From NCBI RefSeq assembly GCF_000233455.1, contig NZ_JH376436.1, positions 1 to 54,911 on the forward strand: 54,911 nucleotides of DNA, given 5' to 3'. This DNA comes from [Clostridium] citroniae WAL-17108 (GTDB taxonomy: Bacteria > Bacillota > Clostridia > Lachnospirales > Lachnospiraceae). How positions within the stretch are numbered: position 1 is the stretch's first letter; the number at the start of each line of letters is the position of its first letter. The translations under genes were made by a program, and so were the position numbers. Below, piece after piece: positions 35,983 to 43,944 of this stretch. The notes under the pieces are model-generated. The model had not been told where the DNA came from. It saw only the letters and a list, made by a program, of their open reading frames with translations, and did not search any database.

Positions 35983-37134
35983 TCAATTTTTCTTATACCG
36001 CTCAATCATTTCTTCCAGAGTCACCTGCTCCACCAGCGGTGCCTTGCCAAACGAGCCAAACTGCACAATCAGCGTTCCTACCACTTCCTTCACACCGCGT
36101 TCTACGCAGTTTACGATGGCCGCCACATCTTCATCCGGGATGTTTCCCTTCATAACTGTATCCATAATCGGAGGAAGGAAGACACGCGGGTCAAACTGGC
36201 TCTTTTTCGCTTCTAGCAACTCATAAATCTCACCGATGGACGTACTGGTACGCAGTTCCGGATATTTTACAAACAGTTCCTTCATGTTCCTCGTAACTGC
36301 CAGGCGGATATCGGTATCCACGTTGATCTTGTTGATTCCACAGGAAATGGCGGCCTGCAGCTCTTCAACAGCGATTCCATAGGTATTCGTCAGGTCTCCA
36401 CCCAGGGCATTGTTCTCATCTACAATATATTTCGGAACCGTAGAGGAGCCATGGGATACAAGCGCACCGAAAATACCTTCGTGGCTTAAGCACTCTCTAA
36501 TCGCCATGGCGATCTCCTTTCTCAGCTTCACGTCTTTTCCCTTGGACGCTCCGTGCATGGTTCCGTAGGAAATGGCAAGCGCGTCCACGCCGGTCTTGCG
36601 GAAAAACTCTACTGCCTTTAACGGATTTGTATAGGTAGAAGAATCAGAGAAGACGTGGTCTTCCACACCGGCCAGAACCCCCAACTCCCCTTCCACACTG
36701 ACGCCCCTTGAGTGTGCATATTTTACCACTTCTCTTGTCAACTCCACATTCTCGTCAAACGGCAGCGAGGAGCCATCAATCATGACAGAGGTATAGCCTC
36801 CTGAAATCGCCGCCACGCAGGAATCAAAATCGCGGCCGTGATCTAAGTGCAGTACAATTGGAATCTCAGAATCGGCTCCATATTTCTTTACTGCATCCGC
36901 GATATTCTTGGCGCCGATTTTCTTGTCTTCCAGCGTTGCGTTCATGAAATCCGTACGGCCGCCCATAAAGCCATTTGCTAAATCTGCTCCCTGTAAAATG
37001 GCCGGGGAACGAAACATCTCGTGCACTTCGATGGCCGCTTTTGCCTGGGCTACCGCATTTACATTAAATGCGCCCTGACCGAATCCGTATTTTATAGTTG
37101 CCTCCATCAGAGGTCTTAATGGAATCAATGGCAT
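35983..37134 (-). CDS. Class II fructose-bisphosphate-aldolase-family enzyme
   Basis: This zinc aldolase family member has 383 residues. Zinc ligands His99 in HLDHGRDF, His194 in GTMHGASKG and His228 in VSHGSSTVP are present, with the catalytic Asp98 and the phosphate-site motif INVDTDIR. Length and the HGSS variant resemble the longer CbbA-like class II group rather than the short E. coli type. The start follows GGGAGG. It would split a ketose-1,6-bisphosphate (or a 1-phosphate with another group at C6) into DHAP and an aldehyde. Position between NagB-like and PFK-like genes supports a shared pathway. Confidence 0.85.
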   Translation of the reverse strand: MPLIPLRPLMEATIKYGFGQGAFNVNAVAQAKAAIEVHEMFRSPAILQGADLANGFMGGRTDFMNATLEDKKIGAKNIADAVKKYGADSEIPIVLHLDHGRDFDSCVAAISGGYTSVMIDGSSLPFDENVELTREVVKYAHSRGVSVEGELGVLAGVEDHVFSDSSTYTNPLKAVEFFRKTGVDALAISYGTMHGASKGKDVKLRKEIAMAIRECLSHEGIFGALVSHGSSTVPKYIVDENNALGGDLTNTYGIAVEELQAAISCGINKINVDTDIRLAVTRNMKELFVKYPELRTSTSIGEIYELLEAKKSQFDPRVFLPPIMDTVMKGNIPDEDVAAIVNCVERGVKEVVGTLIVQFGSFGKAPLVEQVTLEEMIERYKKN

Positions 37135-37226
37135 TGTCTTTATCCTCCCTCTTTTCCTGTGCAGTTTCTGTTTTCACTGCTTTTCTGTTTTTCTTCTTCC
37201 TGCTCCCTATACCGTGTCTTCCCTTG

Positions 37227-38048
37227 TCAGTCTGTCAGGGCCGCCACATATTCCGTCAGCATCAACATAATATCCGGATGGTTCTGAAGTAAGCTCACCG
37301 GAAAATCGGTGGACGGCTCTCCGTAAGCCGTACGGCGCACCACCGCTCTGTGCCAGTTGCGGAATACACCCAGGCGGATTTTTCTCGCATGGGCAATCTC
37401 ATAGATTCCAATCGTCACGCAATAATGCGGCATATCCTCCAGCGCTCCGCCGAAATCACCGATGGCGTTGGCCGTCCTAGTCTCCGGTGTAATAGCCAGA
37501 ACCCTCGTTTTCTGCACCAGAAATTCCTCCGGTGTAAGAGAAGGATCTGCCTCATTAAATGCCACATGGCCATTGATGCCGATGCCTCCGAATGCGATAT
37601 CGACACCGCCCAGCTTCTCAATCAGCTCCGGAATATAGCATACATTGTCAGGATCCGGGAATACCCGCTGCTCTTCCGGCATAATTAATTCCGGCCTGAT
37701 TTTCGTATAGACAGTCCTTTCCATGAACCCATGGAAACTTAACGGGTGATCCATTGTAATACATTTTTTATCGTCATCTAGATACTCATCCATGTTGATA
37801 AACCAGGTATTCTTAAGACTCAAATTCTTTTCGTTGACCATGTCCACGAAATAGGGGTACTGGCCAACCGGGCCAACCGGGCAGATAAATACTGTCTTCT
37901 CTCCGGCCTGGTTGTTCTCCTCGATCGCCTGGAACATCTCCTTTGCCATCGCCTGAAATACCGTGGCATTATCAGGCATGCAGATCAGCGGGAGCCTCGG
38001 ATTCTTTAAAAGCTGTTCTTTGTTGTACTGGTAATATGCGTGATTCAT
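37227..38048 (-). CDS. NagB-like deaminase/isomerase lacking the phosphate-binding residues
   Basis: This 273-residue protein has the glucosamine-6-phosphate deaminase fold. Catalytic residues are kept: Asp87 in NMDEY (E. coli D72), Asn159-Gly-His161 in GINGHVAFNE (D141/H143; Asn also occurs in Bacillus NagB) and Glu166 (E148). The 6-phosphate site is lost: LPTGGTP is CPVGPVGQ, the SRFF arginine R172 is Ile196 (TANAIGDFG), and K208 of QKALA is His233 (NWHRAVV). So it should isomerise or deaminate an amino sugar that lacks a 6-phosphate. The start follows AAGGAGG. First enzyme gene after the transporter genes, behind a hairpin. Confidence 0.82.
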   Translation of the reverse strand: MNHAYYQYNKEQLLKNPRLPLICMPDNATVFQAMAKEMFQAIEENNQAGEKTVFICPVGPVGQYPYFVDMVNEKNLSLKNTWFINMDEYLDDDKKCITMDHPLSFHGFMERTVYTKIRPELIMPEEQRVFPDPDNVCYIPELIEKLGGVDIAFGGIGINGHVAFNEADPSLTPEEFLVQKTRVLAITPETRTANAIGDFGGALEDMPHYCVTIGIYEIAHARKIRLGVFRNWHRAVVRRTAYGEPSTDFPVSLLQNHPDIMLMLTEYVAALTD

Positions 38049-38065
38049 CTTTAACCTCCTTAGAA

Positions 38066-38112
38066 AAGAGAGTGTCTCTGAGTTGGAGATACCATCTCCG
38101 GGACACTCTCTT
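38066..38112 (-). terminator. Intercistronic hairpin (partial terminator)
   Basis: On the minus strand AAGAGAGTGTC and GACACTCTCTT form an 11-pair stem with a nested GGAGAT/ATCTCC hairpin, followed by TTTTCT. It lies between the binding-protein gene and the NagB-like gene. It may let the transporter be made in larger amounts than the enzymes. Confidence 0.6.
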
Positions 38113-38149
38113 CACCTGTGTATTACTTTTAACAGTTACTGTTTACTTC

Positions 38150-39238
38150 TTATTTGCCTGCTTCTATCATGTTAGCGATCATAACGTAATCGGCTACCGG
38201 AACTTCCTTCTCAACCACGCCTGAATTGATAAAGTTATCCTGCTGAATCTTATAGTAATTTTCTACACTACCGTCTGCCGCTCCCTCGGAGACTTCTTTT
38301 CCTGTCAGCCAGTCCGCATCACCGCGCTGTGCATAAACGCTGTCGTAATCAGTGGCCGTCTGTGTCGAAACATACTTGGCAACCTCATCATAATGATCGT
38401 CTGCCGCGTAGTTCATGGCCTTAAATAATGCCTTTGTGAAACGCAGGATATTATCCTGATTTGCTTCCGCATACTTTGGTGTTGCAATCCAGCTTGCAAG
38501 GGATACCGTGATGTCGGAGAACGTTAAGTTATCACAGAGCTTTGTGGAATCTTTCACTTCCTCTAAAATCTTTAAACTGTTTGGAGACCATGTGGCGCAT
38601 GCATCTACGCCGCCGGAAATCATGGCGGTAACAATACCGGATGCATCCATATCTACAGCAGTAATATCCTCCATGGTCATACCGGCCTTTGTCAGGCTGC
38701 TAACCAGAATGTCCTCGCTGGAGGTACCGGAAGAATATGCAACCTTCTTTCCTTTTAAGTCTTCTACTTTAGCAATTCCGGGGCCGGCAATTAAAGCATC
38801 ACCATTGGAAATATGAGACAAAGCAAAAATCTTCGCCTGTCCATTGACACAGAGCTTATGAGCTCCCTGACCGATGTACCCTACATCAATGCTGCCGGAT
38901 TCCATGGCTGCGATGATGGTTGGACCATCTGCAAATTCCACAAGGTTTACGGTAATGCCTTCCTCATCAAAATAGCCTTTTTCCTTTGCCGTCATCACGG
39001 ACCATAAGCTTCCGTAGTTAGGCATATATGCCACGTTCATGGTAATCGGTTCTGCCTTGGCTTCTGTAGGTGCCTCTGTTGTCTCCTCTTCTTTTGTCTC
39101 TTCCTTTATTGTCTCTTCCAGTACCTCTGTTGTCATCTCCACCGGTGCTGCTGTTGTTGCTTCTGTCTTGCTGTTTCCGCAGCCTGCCATTGATGATGCT
39201 ACCAGAGCCGCCATAATTAATGGTAATGCCTTCTTCAT
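38150..39238 (-). CDS. SsuA/TauA-like ABC substrate-binding lipoprotein
   Basis: This is an exported lipoprotein of 362 residues: signal peptide with lipobox MAGC, then a long Thr/Glu-rich linker (residues 25-66), then a nitrate/sulfonate/taurine-type binding fold (NVAYMPNYGSLWSVMTAKEK, GYFDEEGITVNLVEF, AAMESGSIDVGYIGQGAHKL). The family binds small anions, sulfonates or thiamine precursors, not usually sugars. It is encoded with its ATPase and permease, ahead of the NagB-like gene. The start follows AAAGGAGG. Ligand unknown; a small sulfonated or carboxylated amino sugar is my inference. Confidence 0.85.
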   Translation of the reverse strand: MKKALPLIMAALVASSMAGCGNSKTEATTAAPVEMTTEVLEETIKEETKEEETTEAPTEAKAEPITMNVAYMPNYGSLWSVMTAKEKGYFDEEGITVNLVEFADGPTIIAAMESGSIDVGYIGQGAHKLCVNGQAKIFALSHISNGDALIAGPGIAKVEDLKGKKVAYSSGTSSEDILVSSLTKAGMTMEDITAVDMDASGIVTAMISGGVDACATWSPNSLKILEEVKDSTKLCDNLTFSDITVSLASWIATPKYAEANQDNILRFTKALFKAMNYAADDHYDEVAKYVSTQTATDYDSVYAQRGDADWLTGKEVSEGAADGSVENYYKIQQDNFINSGVVEKEVPVADYVMIANMIEAGK

Positions 39239-39273
39239 AAATGTTTTCCTCCTTTAAATGCCGTTTTTATATA

Positions 39274-40065
39274 TTATTTACGCACTTCCAGATATTCATG
39301 ATAAACCTCGCCCCAGATATAAGTCTTTAAATCCAGGAATGGAAGCTCCATCTTCATCTCCTGCGTACGCGGATATGGAAGATTGATATCCACAATTTTC
39401 TTAATACGGCCTGGTCTCGCGCTCATAATAATAACCTTGGTTGCCAGAAGGACAGCTTCTTCTACATCATGGGTGATGAAGAAACACGTCTTCTTCTCTT
39501 CCTGCCATGTCTTTGTGAGCTCTGACTGAAGCTGGGTTCTTGTTTGAGCATCCAGTGCTCCAAAGGGTTCATCCATGAGAAGCACTTCCGGCTGTACCGC
39601 ATACGCTCTGGCTATCGCCACCCTCTGCTTCATGCCGCCTGAGAGTTCCTTCGGGTATGCATCCACAAATTCTTCCAGTTCCACCATTTTTATGTACTTC
39701 ATAGCGATTTCCTTCGCCTGTTCATCGATCATTCCCTTTAATTTAAGGCCAAACATAACATTTTTTAATACGGTCAACCATGGAAAGAGGGCATACTGCT
39801 GAAAAACTACTCCGCGTTCCGTCCCTGTGCCCTCCACCTTCTTGCCGTCCACATAGATGGCACCGGAGGTTGCAGGAAGAAGACCGGCAATAATGTTCAA
39901 CAGGGTAGATTTCCCACAACCAGAAGGACCGACTACGCAGATAAACTCGTTCTCCATAATATCCAGGTCAATTCCATTCAACGCAATCATACGACCCTTG
40001 CGGCCTTCATAGATTTTCTCCACATGGTCAATCCTAACCTTTATATTTCTCTCGTTTCCTGCCAT
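39274..40065 (-). CDS. SsuB/TauB-like ABC ATPase
   Basis: This 263-residue ATPase has Walker A GPSGCGKST, signature LSGGMKQRVAIARA, Walker B LLMDEPFGALDAQT and FITHDVEEA. The combination GALDAQTR and the short length are typical of the nitrate/sulfonate/taurine importer ATPases. It energises uptake from the inner membrane face. Its start overlaps the end of the permease gene by 25 bases, so translation is coupled. Confidence 0.9.
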   Translation of the reverse strand: MAGNERNIKVRIDHVEKIYEGRKGRMIALNGIDLDIMENEFICVVGPSGCGKSTLLNIIAGLLPATSGAIYVDGKKVEGTGTERGVVFQQYALFPWLTVLKNVMFGLKLKGMIDEQAKEIAMKYIKMVELEEFVDAYPKELSGGMKQRVAIARAYAVQPEVLLMDEPFGALDAQTRTQLQSELTKTWQEEKKTCFFITHDVEEAVLLATKVIIMSARPGRIKKIVDINLPYPRTQEMKMELPFLDLKTYIWGEVYHEYLEVRK

Positions 40066-40844
40066 CCCGTGAATTTCCTTTCCAGATATTTGATGATCTT
40101 TTCACTTGTAATTCCAATGATACCGATGATAATGATATAAAGAAGCATCGGTGGAACATCGAAGCTGTTGTTCAAAGAACGAATTCTCATACCAAGTCCT
40201 GCCACGGCGCCTGTCGACTCAGCTGCAATCAATGTTGTAAGGGCGACAGATACACCTAGACGAACCGCTGTAATAATAAACGGAGTCGTTGCCGGGAAAA
40301 TAACCTTTACAAAGATATCTCGGTCTTTTGCTCCCAGAACCCGCGCGGCCTTAATCAGTGTCTCATCCACGTTGCGGACGCCCTGATAAATCGTAACGCA
40401 CATAATTAAGAAAGTAGCCATCCAGATGACAATAACCTGCGGCTTCCTGCCAACTCCTGCAGCAATAACAACCAGAGGAACGTATGCCAGAGGTGGAATA
40501 TTACGAATGAACTGAATCCACGGTTCCACGATGTAGCGTACCGGACGATACCATGCCATCAAAAATGCGATCGGAACTGACGTAACAAATCCAAGAATAA
40601 ATCCCAAAATCACAGAAATCATACTGCTGGAAAAGTCATTCCACAGAACCCCCCTCTCAATCATAGTTTTCAGTGATTGAAATATTTCTGGAAGAAATGG
40701 AAAACTTCTAGCGGTGGATGGATTGACCGACAGCCAGAACCAAAGAGCTAAAGCAACCATAAAAGATAGAAGTAACCAGCCCCAATTTGGTATTAAGGCA
40801 ATGATGTCTTTTTTCTTTTTGTTTTCAGATTGTTTTAAAAACAT
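40041..40844 (-). CDS. SsuC/TauC-like ABC permease
   Basis: This 267-residue membrane protein has six predicted membrane segments and the EAA loop ETLIKAARVLGAKDRDIFVK with VIFPATTPFIITAVRLG after it, standard for the sulfonate/taurine permease family. ATG 40844 lies eight bases after AAAGGGG; ATG 40850 and an earlier ATG at 40874 are alternatives. It is the first gene of the leftward operon that ends with the NagA-like gene. Confidence 0.87.
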   Translation of the reverse strand: MFLKQSENKKKKDIIALIPNWGWLLLSFMVALALWFWLSVNPSTARSFPFLPEIFQSLKTMIERGVLWNDFSSSMISVILGFILGFVTSVPIAFLMAWYRPVRYIVEPWIQFIRNIPPLAYVPLVVIAAGVGRKPQVIVIWMATFLIMCVTIYQGVRNVDETLIKAARVLGAKDRDIFVKVIFPATTPFIITAVRLGVSVALTTLIAAESTGAVAGLGMRIRSLNNSFDVPPMLLYIIIIGIIGITSEKIIKYLERKFTGWQETREI

Positions 40845-40900
40845 TTGCATATCCCCTTTCTCTGTATTTATCACAAATACCAGTTCTCTTTGTTTTAATA

Positions 40901-40906
40901 ATTATA
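40901..40906 (-). promoter_or_regulatory. -10 box of the importer-NagB-like operon
   Basis: TATAAT on the minus strand lies about 57 bases before the permease start. The LacI operator sits 35-44 bases upstream of it, over the -35 area. Confidence 0.55.
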
Positions 40907-40940
40907 ACATATCAAACACAAATATCATCTATTATTTAGT

Positions 40941-40950
40941 CAAACGTTTG
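40941..40950. promoter_or_regulatory. LacI-family operator CAAACGTTTG
   Basis: This is a perfect ten-base palindrome with the central CG of LacI-family operators, in the space between the divergent LacI gene and the importer operon. It is the only such site I noticed, and would control the leftward operon. Confidence 0.7.
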
Positions 40951-41071
40951 CGTATTTCAAGACTTTTTACAAATATTGGGTATTTATTATATGATATTTT
41001 GTTTGTTTTTTCTATATACTTGTGATAGAGTATAATTCAATAATACTACTTACATAAAAGGTGATGAATTT

Positions 41072-42115
41072 ATGACATTAAAGGAAATTGCTAAAGAAGC
41101 TGGCGTATCCATTTCGACAGTTTCTCGCGTTATTAATAATAATGACACACGTGCTGCTAGCAAAGAGGTTCAAGAGCGACTTTGGGAAATTGTCCGGCGC
41201 ACTGGATATGTTCCCAACACTTCCGCACGCGAGTTAAAAATGAAAGGTGCTAACTCACCTCTCATATCCCACTCAATTGCATGCTTATTTGCCAGAGCAG
41301 AAGATTCTAAATCGGATCTTTTCTTCTCTTCTCTTGCCAGGAGCATTGAGCAAGAGGCGTTTAAACGTAATTATATTTTAAAGTATTCCTTTACAGCGAT
41401 TGACATTCATCACCCCAATATACTTCGGCTCATTACAGACAATCATGTCGATGGAGTTGCCATTTTAGGAAGATGCAGTAAGCAGACGCTTAGTGCCCTA
41501 AAGAGGTATTTCAAGTGCGTTGCTTATACTGGCTTGAATCTTTTGGACGCCAAATATGACCAAATCATTAGCGATGGATATCAGGCCGCTTTAACAGCAA
41601 TGGATTACCTTATAAATCTCGGTCATTCGCGGATTGGTTACATTGGTGAGACTACGTATGAAAATCGATATACTGGTTACTGCTCTGCATTGAATACTTC
41701 TGGATTGCCATTCAAAAAAGAATATGTGGTTAATGTCCCTCTTTCATCCGAAGGTGGCTATTGTGGGGCAAAAAAATTGATTGATCGCAGTGTTGACGTG
41801 TCTGCACTCTTTTGTTGCAACGATGTAACTGCCATCGGAGCTATGAGAGCGATTCAGGAAACTGGACGTAAAATTCCGGACGATATATCAATCATTAGTA
41901 TTGATGATATTGATACAGCTCAATATCTTTCTCCTATGCTGACTACTATTCACATGCCTGTAGAGGAAATGGGGCAAATGACCGCTAAAATTTTGATTGA
42001 CCGAATTGAAGGTGGCCATTGCCTTCCTGTTGTAATCAACCTACCATATTATTTAGCTAATCGTGAAAGCTGTAGACCATATAGCCCATCTTATAATTTA
42101 TCAACACTTAAATGA
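41072..42115 (+). CDS. LacI-family transcriptional regulator
   Basis: This regulator has 347 residues: an N-terminal LacI helix-turn-helix (MTLKEIAKEAGVSISTVSRV, INNNDTRAASKE) with hinge GYVPNTSARELKMK, then a periplasmic-binding-protein-like effector domain (VDGVAILGRCS, YQAALTAMDYLINLGHSRIG, DDISIISIDDIDTAQYLSPM). The start follows AAAAGGTGATGAATTT; a TATAAT at 41031 is its likely -10. It is divergent from the importer/NagB-like/FBA/PFK/TIM-like/LarA-like/NagA-like operon and is the likely specific regulator, sensing a pathway sugar or intermediate. Confidence 0.9.
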   Translation: MTLKEIAKEAGVSISTVSRVINNNDTRAASKEVQERLWEIVRRTGYVPNTSARELKMKGANSPLISHSIACLFARAEDSKSDLFFSSLARSIEQEAFKRNYILKYSFTAIDIHHPNILRLITDNHVDGVAILGRCSKQTLSALKRYFKCVAYTGLNLLDAKYDQIISDGYQAALTAMDYLINLGHSRIGYIGETTYENRYTGYCSALNTSGLPFKKEYVVNVPLSSEGGYCGAKKLIDRSVDVSALFCCNDVTAIGAMRAIQETGRKIPDDISIISIDDIDTAQYLSPMLTTIHMPVEEMGQMTAKILIDRIEGGHCLPVVINLPYYLANRESCRPYSPSYNLSTLK

Positions 42116-42118
42116 AAT

Positions 42119-43395
42119 GATGTTAGGGTCAAAAGTCCAATCCATAGGACCTTGAAAATTTAATATTTTACAGTAAGCGTAAGCAATCAGTCCTTTTATG
42201 AGTTACAATAGTAATAACTTCTGAAAGGTGGAACGTACTATGTCTTTTAAAACAAACGAATGTCAACAATTAGCATTGGAAGATAGCTTTATTCAGCTGA
42301 CTGAACGTGAAAGAAAAGCATTGGAAAAGTCATGGGCAAAGTTTTTCGCGGATGAAATTTTTCCGGTGATCGATGAACAACGTTTTTCTGTCCTATATAG
42401 CGATAAAGATTCCAGACCTACTGCACCTGTAAATGTTATCATAAGTGCACTCATCATCAAAGAGCTTTTTGACTATTCTGACGATGAGCTTTTTGAAAAT
42501 CTTATGTTTGACCTCCACCTTCAATACGCTTTACACACGACAAGCTTTGCAGAGCAGCCGCTTTCGGATAAAACGCTGAGCCGTTTCCGCAAGAGATGCT
42601 ACGACTACGAAACAATTCATGGTGTTAACTTATATCATGATTGTGTAAAAAATCTCAGCGGTAAGATTGCCCGAATAATGAAACTAAACGGTCATATTCG
42701 CCGGATGGATTCTATGATGATGAAATCCAATATTAGATTTTTAAGTCGTATGGAATTAATTTACATCTGTATTTCAAAACTGGTTATGCTCCTTACAAAT
42801 GCTCATCCGGATCAGGTGGTTGAATCATTAAAACATTACACGATTCCAAATGACTATAGCCTAATCTTTTACCACCAGAGAAATGGCCACATGGAGGCAA
42901 TGATCTAAACTTTGCTGGCAGACAGCAACTGCCTGCTTGATATCTGTAAAACAGATTTTGAAGAGGCCACAGAATATCAGCTTTTTGTCAGATGCCTTTC
43001 TGACCAGACGGTTGTTCGATCAGAGCAAAAAGCCAGAGATATATGCAAGGAAAAAAATTCAGCAATTTAGCAAAGTTGAGGAATGGTGTGGAGAGCATAC
43101 CGTCCAATATCCGAAAGAATTACCATCTCGACAAACTTCCCAGGGTGAAGCAACGTAGGAAGCTCTTTTTCGGCAGTATGATAGCTGCATTAAATTTTAG
43201 GAAGCTCCCTGGTTTTCGAAAGGGCTTGGGTAATTATGCTCTGAATACAATACTGGCCTAAAACCAAACCGGGGATATTCCAATATTCTTAAACCGGATA
43301 AACAATATATAACCCATCTACTGTAAAATATTAAATTTTCAAGGTTCCTATGAGAGAATCAAACATAGCATTGCCTATGTTTTGACCCCAACATC
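42119..43395 (+). mobile_element. IS1182-family element remnant
   Basis: Left end GATGTTAGGGTCAAAAG and the reverse complement of the right end GATGTTGGGGTCAAAAC match. Inside them both ends carry the shared stretch CCTTGAAAATTTAATATTTT. These long imperfect inverted ends delimit an IS of about 1.28 kb, shorter than intact IS1182 elements, so part of the gene is deleted. It begins four bases after the LacI stop. Confidence 0.75.
42240..43260 (+). pseudogene. IS1182-family transposase, decayed
   Basis: From ATG 42240 (after AAAGGTGG) the DUF772 N-terminus is intact: IDEQRFSVLYSDKDSRPTAP, VNVIISALIIKELFDYSDDE, PLSDKTLSRFRKRCYDYE, MKLNGHIRRMDSMMMKSNIR. A TAA at 42906 ends it, followed by the family's next block ADSNCLLDICKTDFEEATEY and QLFVRCLSDQTVV in frame with many later stops. 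The catalytic C-terminal half is missing. Confidence 0.8.
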
Positions 43396-43478
43396 ATCAC
43401 ATTTACATTAACTTGTATTAACATAGATTTTTCTGCAACGGCATCCAAAATCCCCTATATTTCAATCCAATAGTTACC

Positions 43479-43522
43479 GTATCTCAACAATCACTGGCTA
43501 AGGCCAGTGGTTGTTGAGATAC
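43479..43522. repeat. 20-bp near-perfect hairpin
   Basis: GTATCTCAACAATCACTGGC (43479-43498) pairs with 43503-43522 at 19 of 20 positions (the other is G-U) around a TAAG loop. No T-run follows. It lies in gene-free DNA between the IS1182 remnant and the PucR pseudogene. Confidence 0.8.
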
Positions 43523-43619
43523 ATGGCTTATTGTACATAAAGTTCTTCCTCTATGTATACTTTTTGTGTCTTATAATTTTCCCTAGGCGTATTTCAGAGT
43601 AATTTTTTAATATTTTTAC

Positions 43620-43944
43620 TGTTATTCTATTAATTAGTTTTCACTATGTTCATCAACAAGTAGATATATGTCGTTTGAAAGGGTATTGCAAACAGGAATG
43701 CCACATTTGTCAGACGTTTATTTTACCTGTTCTGAAATCACATTCACATATTGCCCTGTTTTTACAGCAACACGTATCGTCTAGATTCTCAATCAGCCGG
43801 CATTGAGCCTCTTCTCTTTTACGCACAGAGTAAAAGCGAGGAGGAGAAAAAAGCCCTTTCCTTTCAACCACTGCTTAATATCTGGCCCTTCCATGACTGT
43901 CACATGCTCAATCTTCCTCTTGAGTTCCTCTTCCCCAGCAAATA
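43620..43944 (-). pseudogene. PucR-family regulator, 3' exon and decayed continuation
   Basis: The frame from 43944 reads FAGEEELKRKIEHVTVMEGP, DIKQWLKGKG and ends at a stop at 43793. Below it, in another frame, VAVKTGQYVNVISEQVK, stop, SDKCGIPVCNTLSNDIYLLV follows. This is the N-terminal PucR domain (purine-catabolism-regulator-like). It joins the 5' exon at 46616-46667 once the group II intron is removed. The C-terminal helix-turn-helix is absent, so the gene is dead regardless of splicing. Confidence 0.7.

Noticed and set aside
37227..38048. Asn159 in the NagB-like protein as a lost catalytic Asp
   Set aside because: Bacillus-type NagB proteins also have Asn at this position, so it is not evidence of inactivation.
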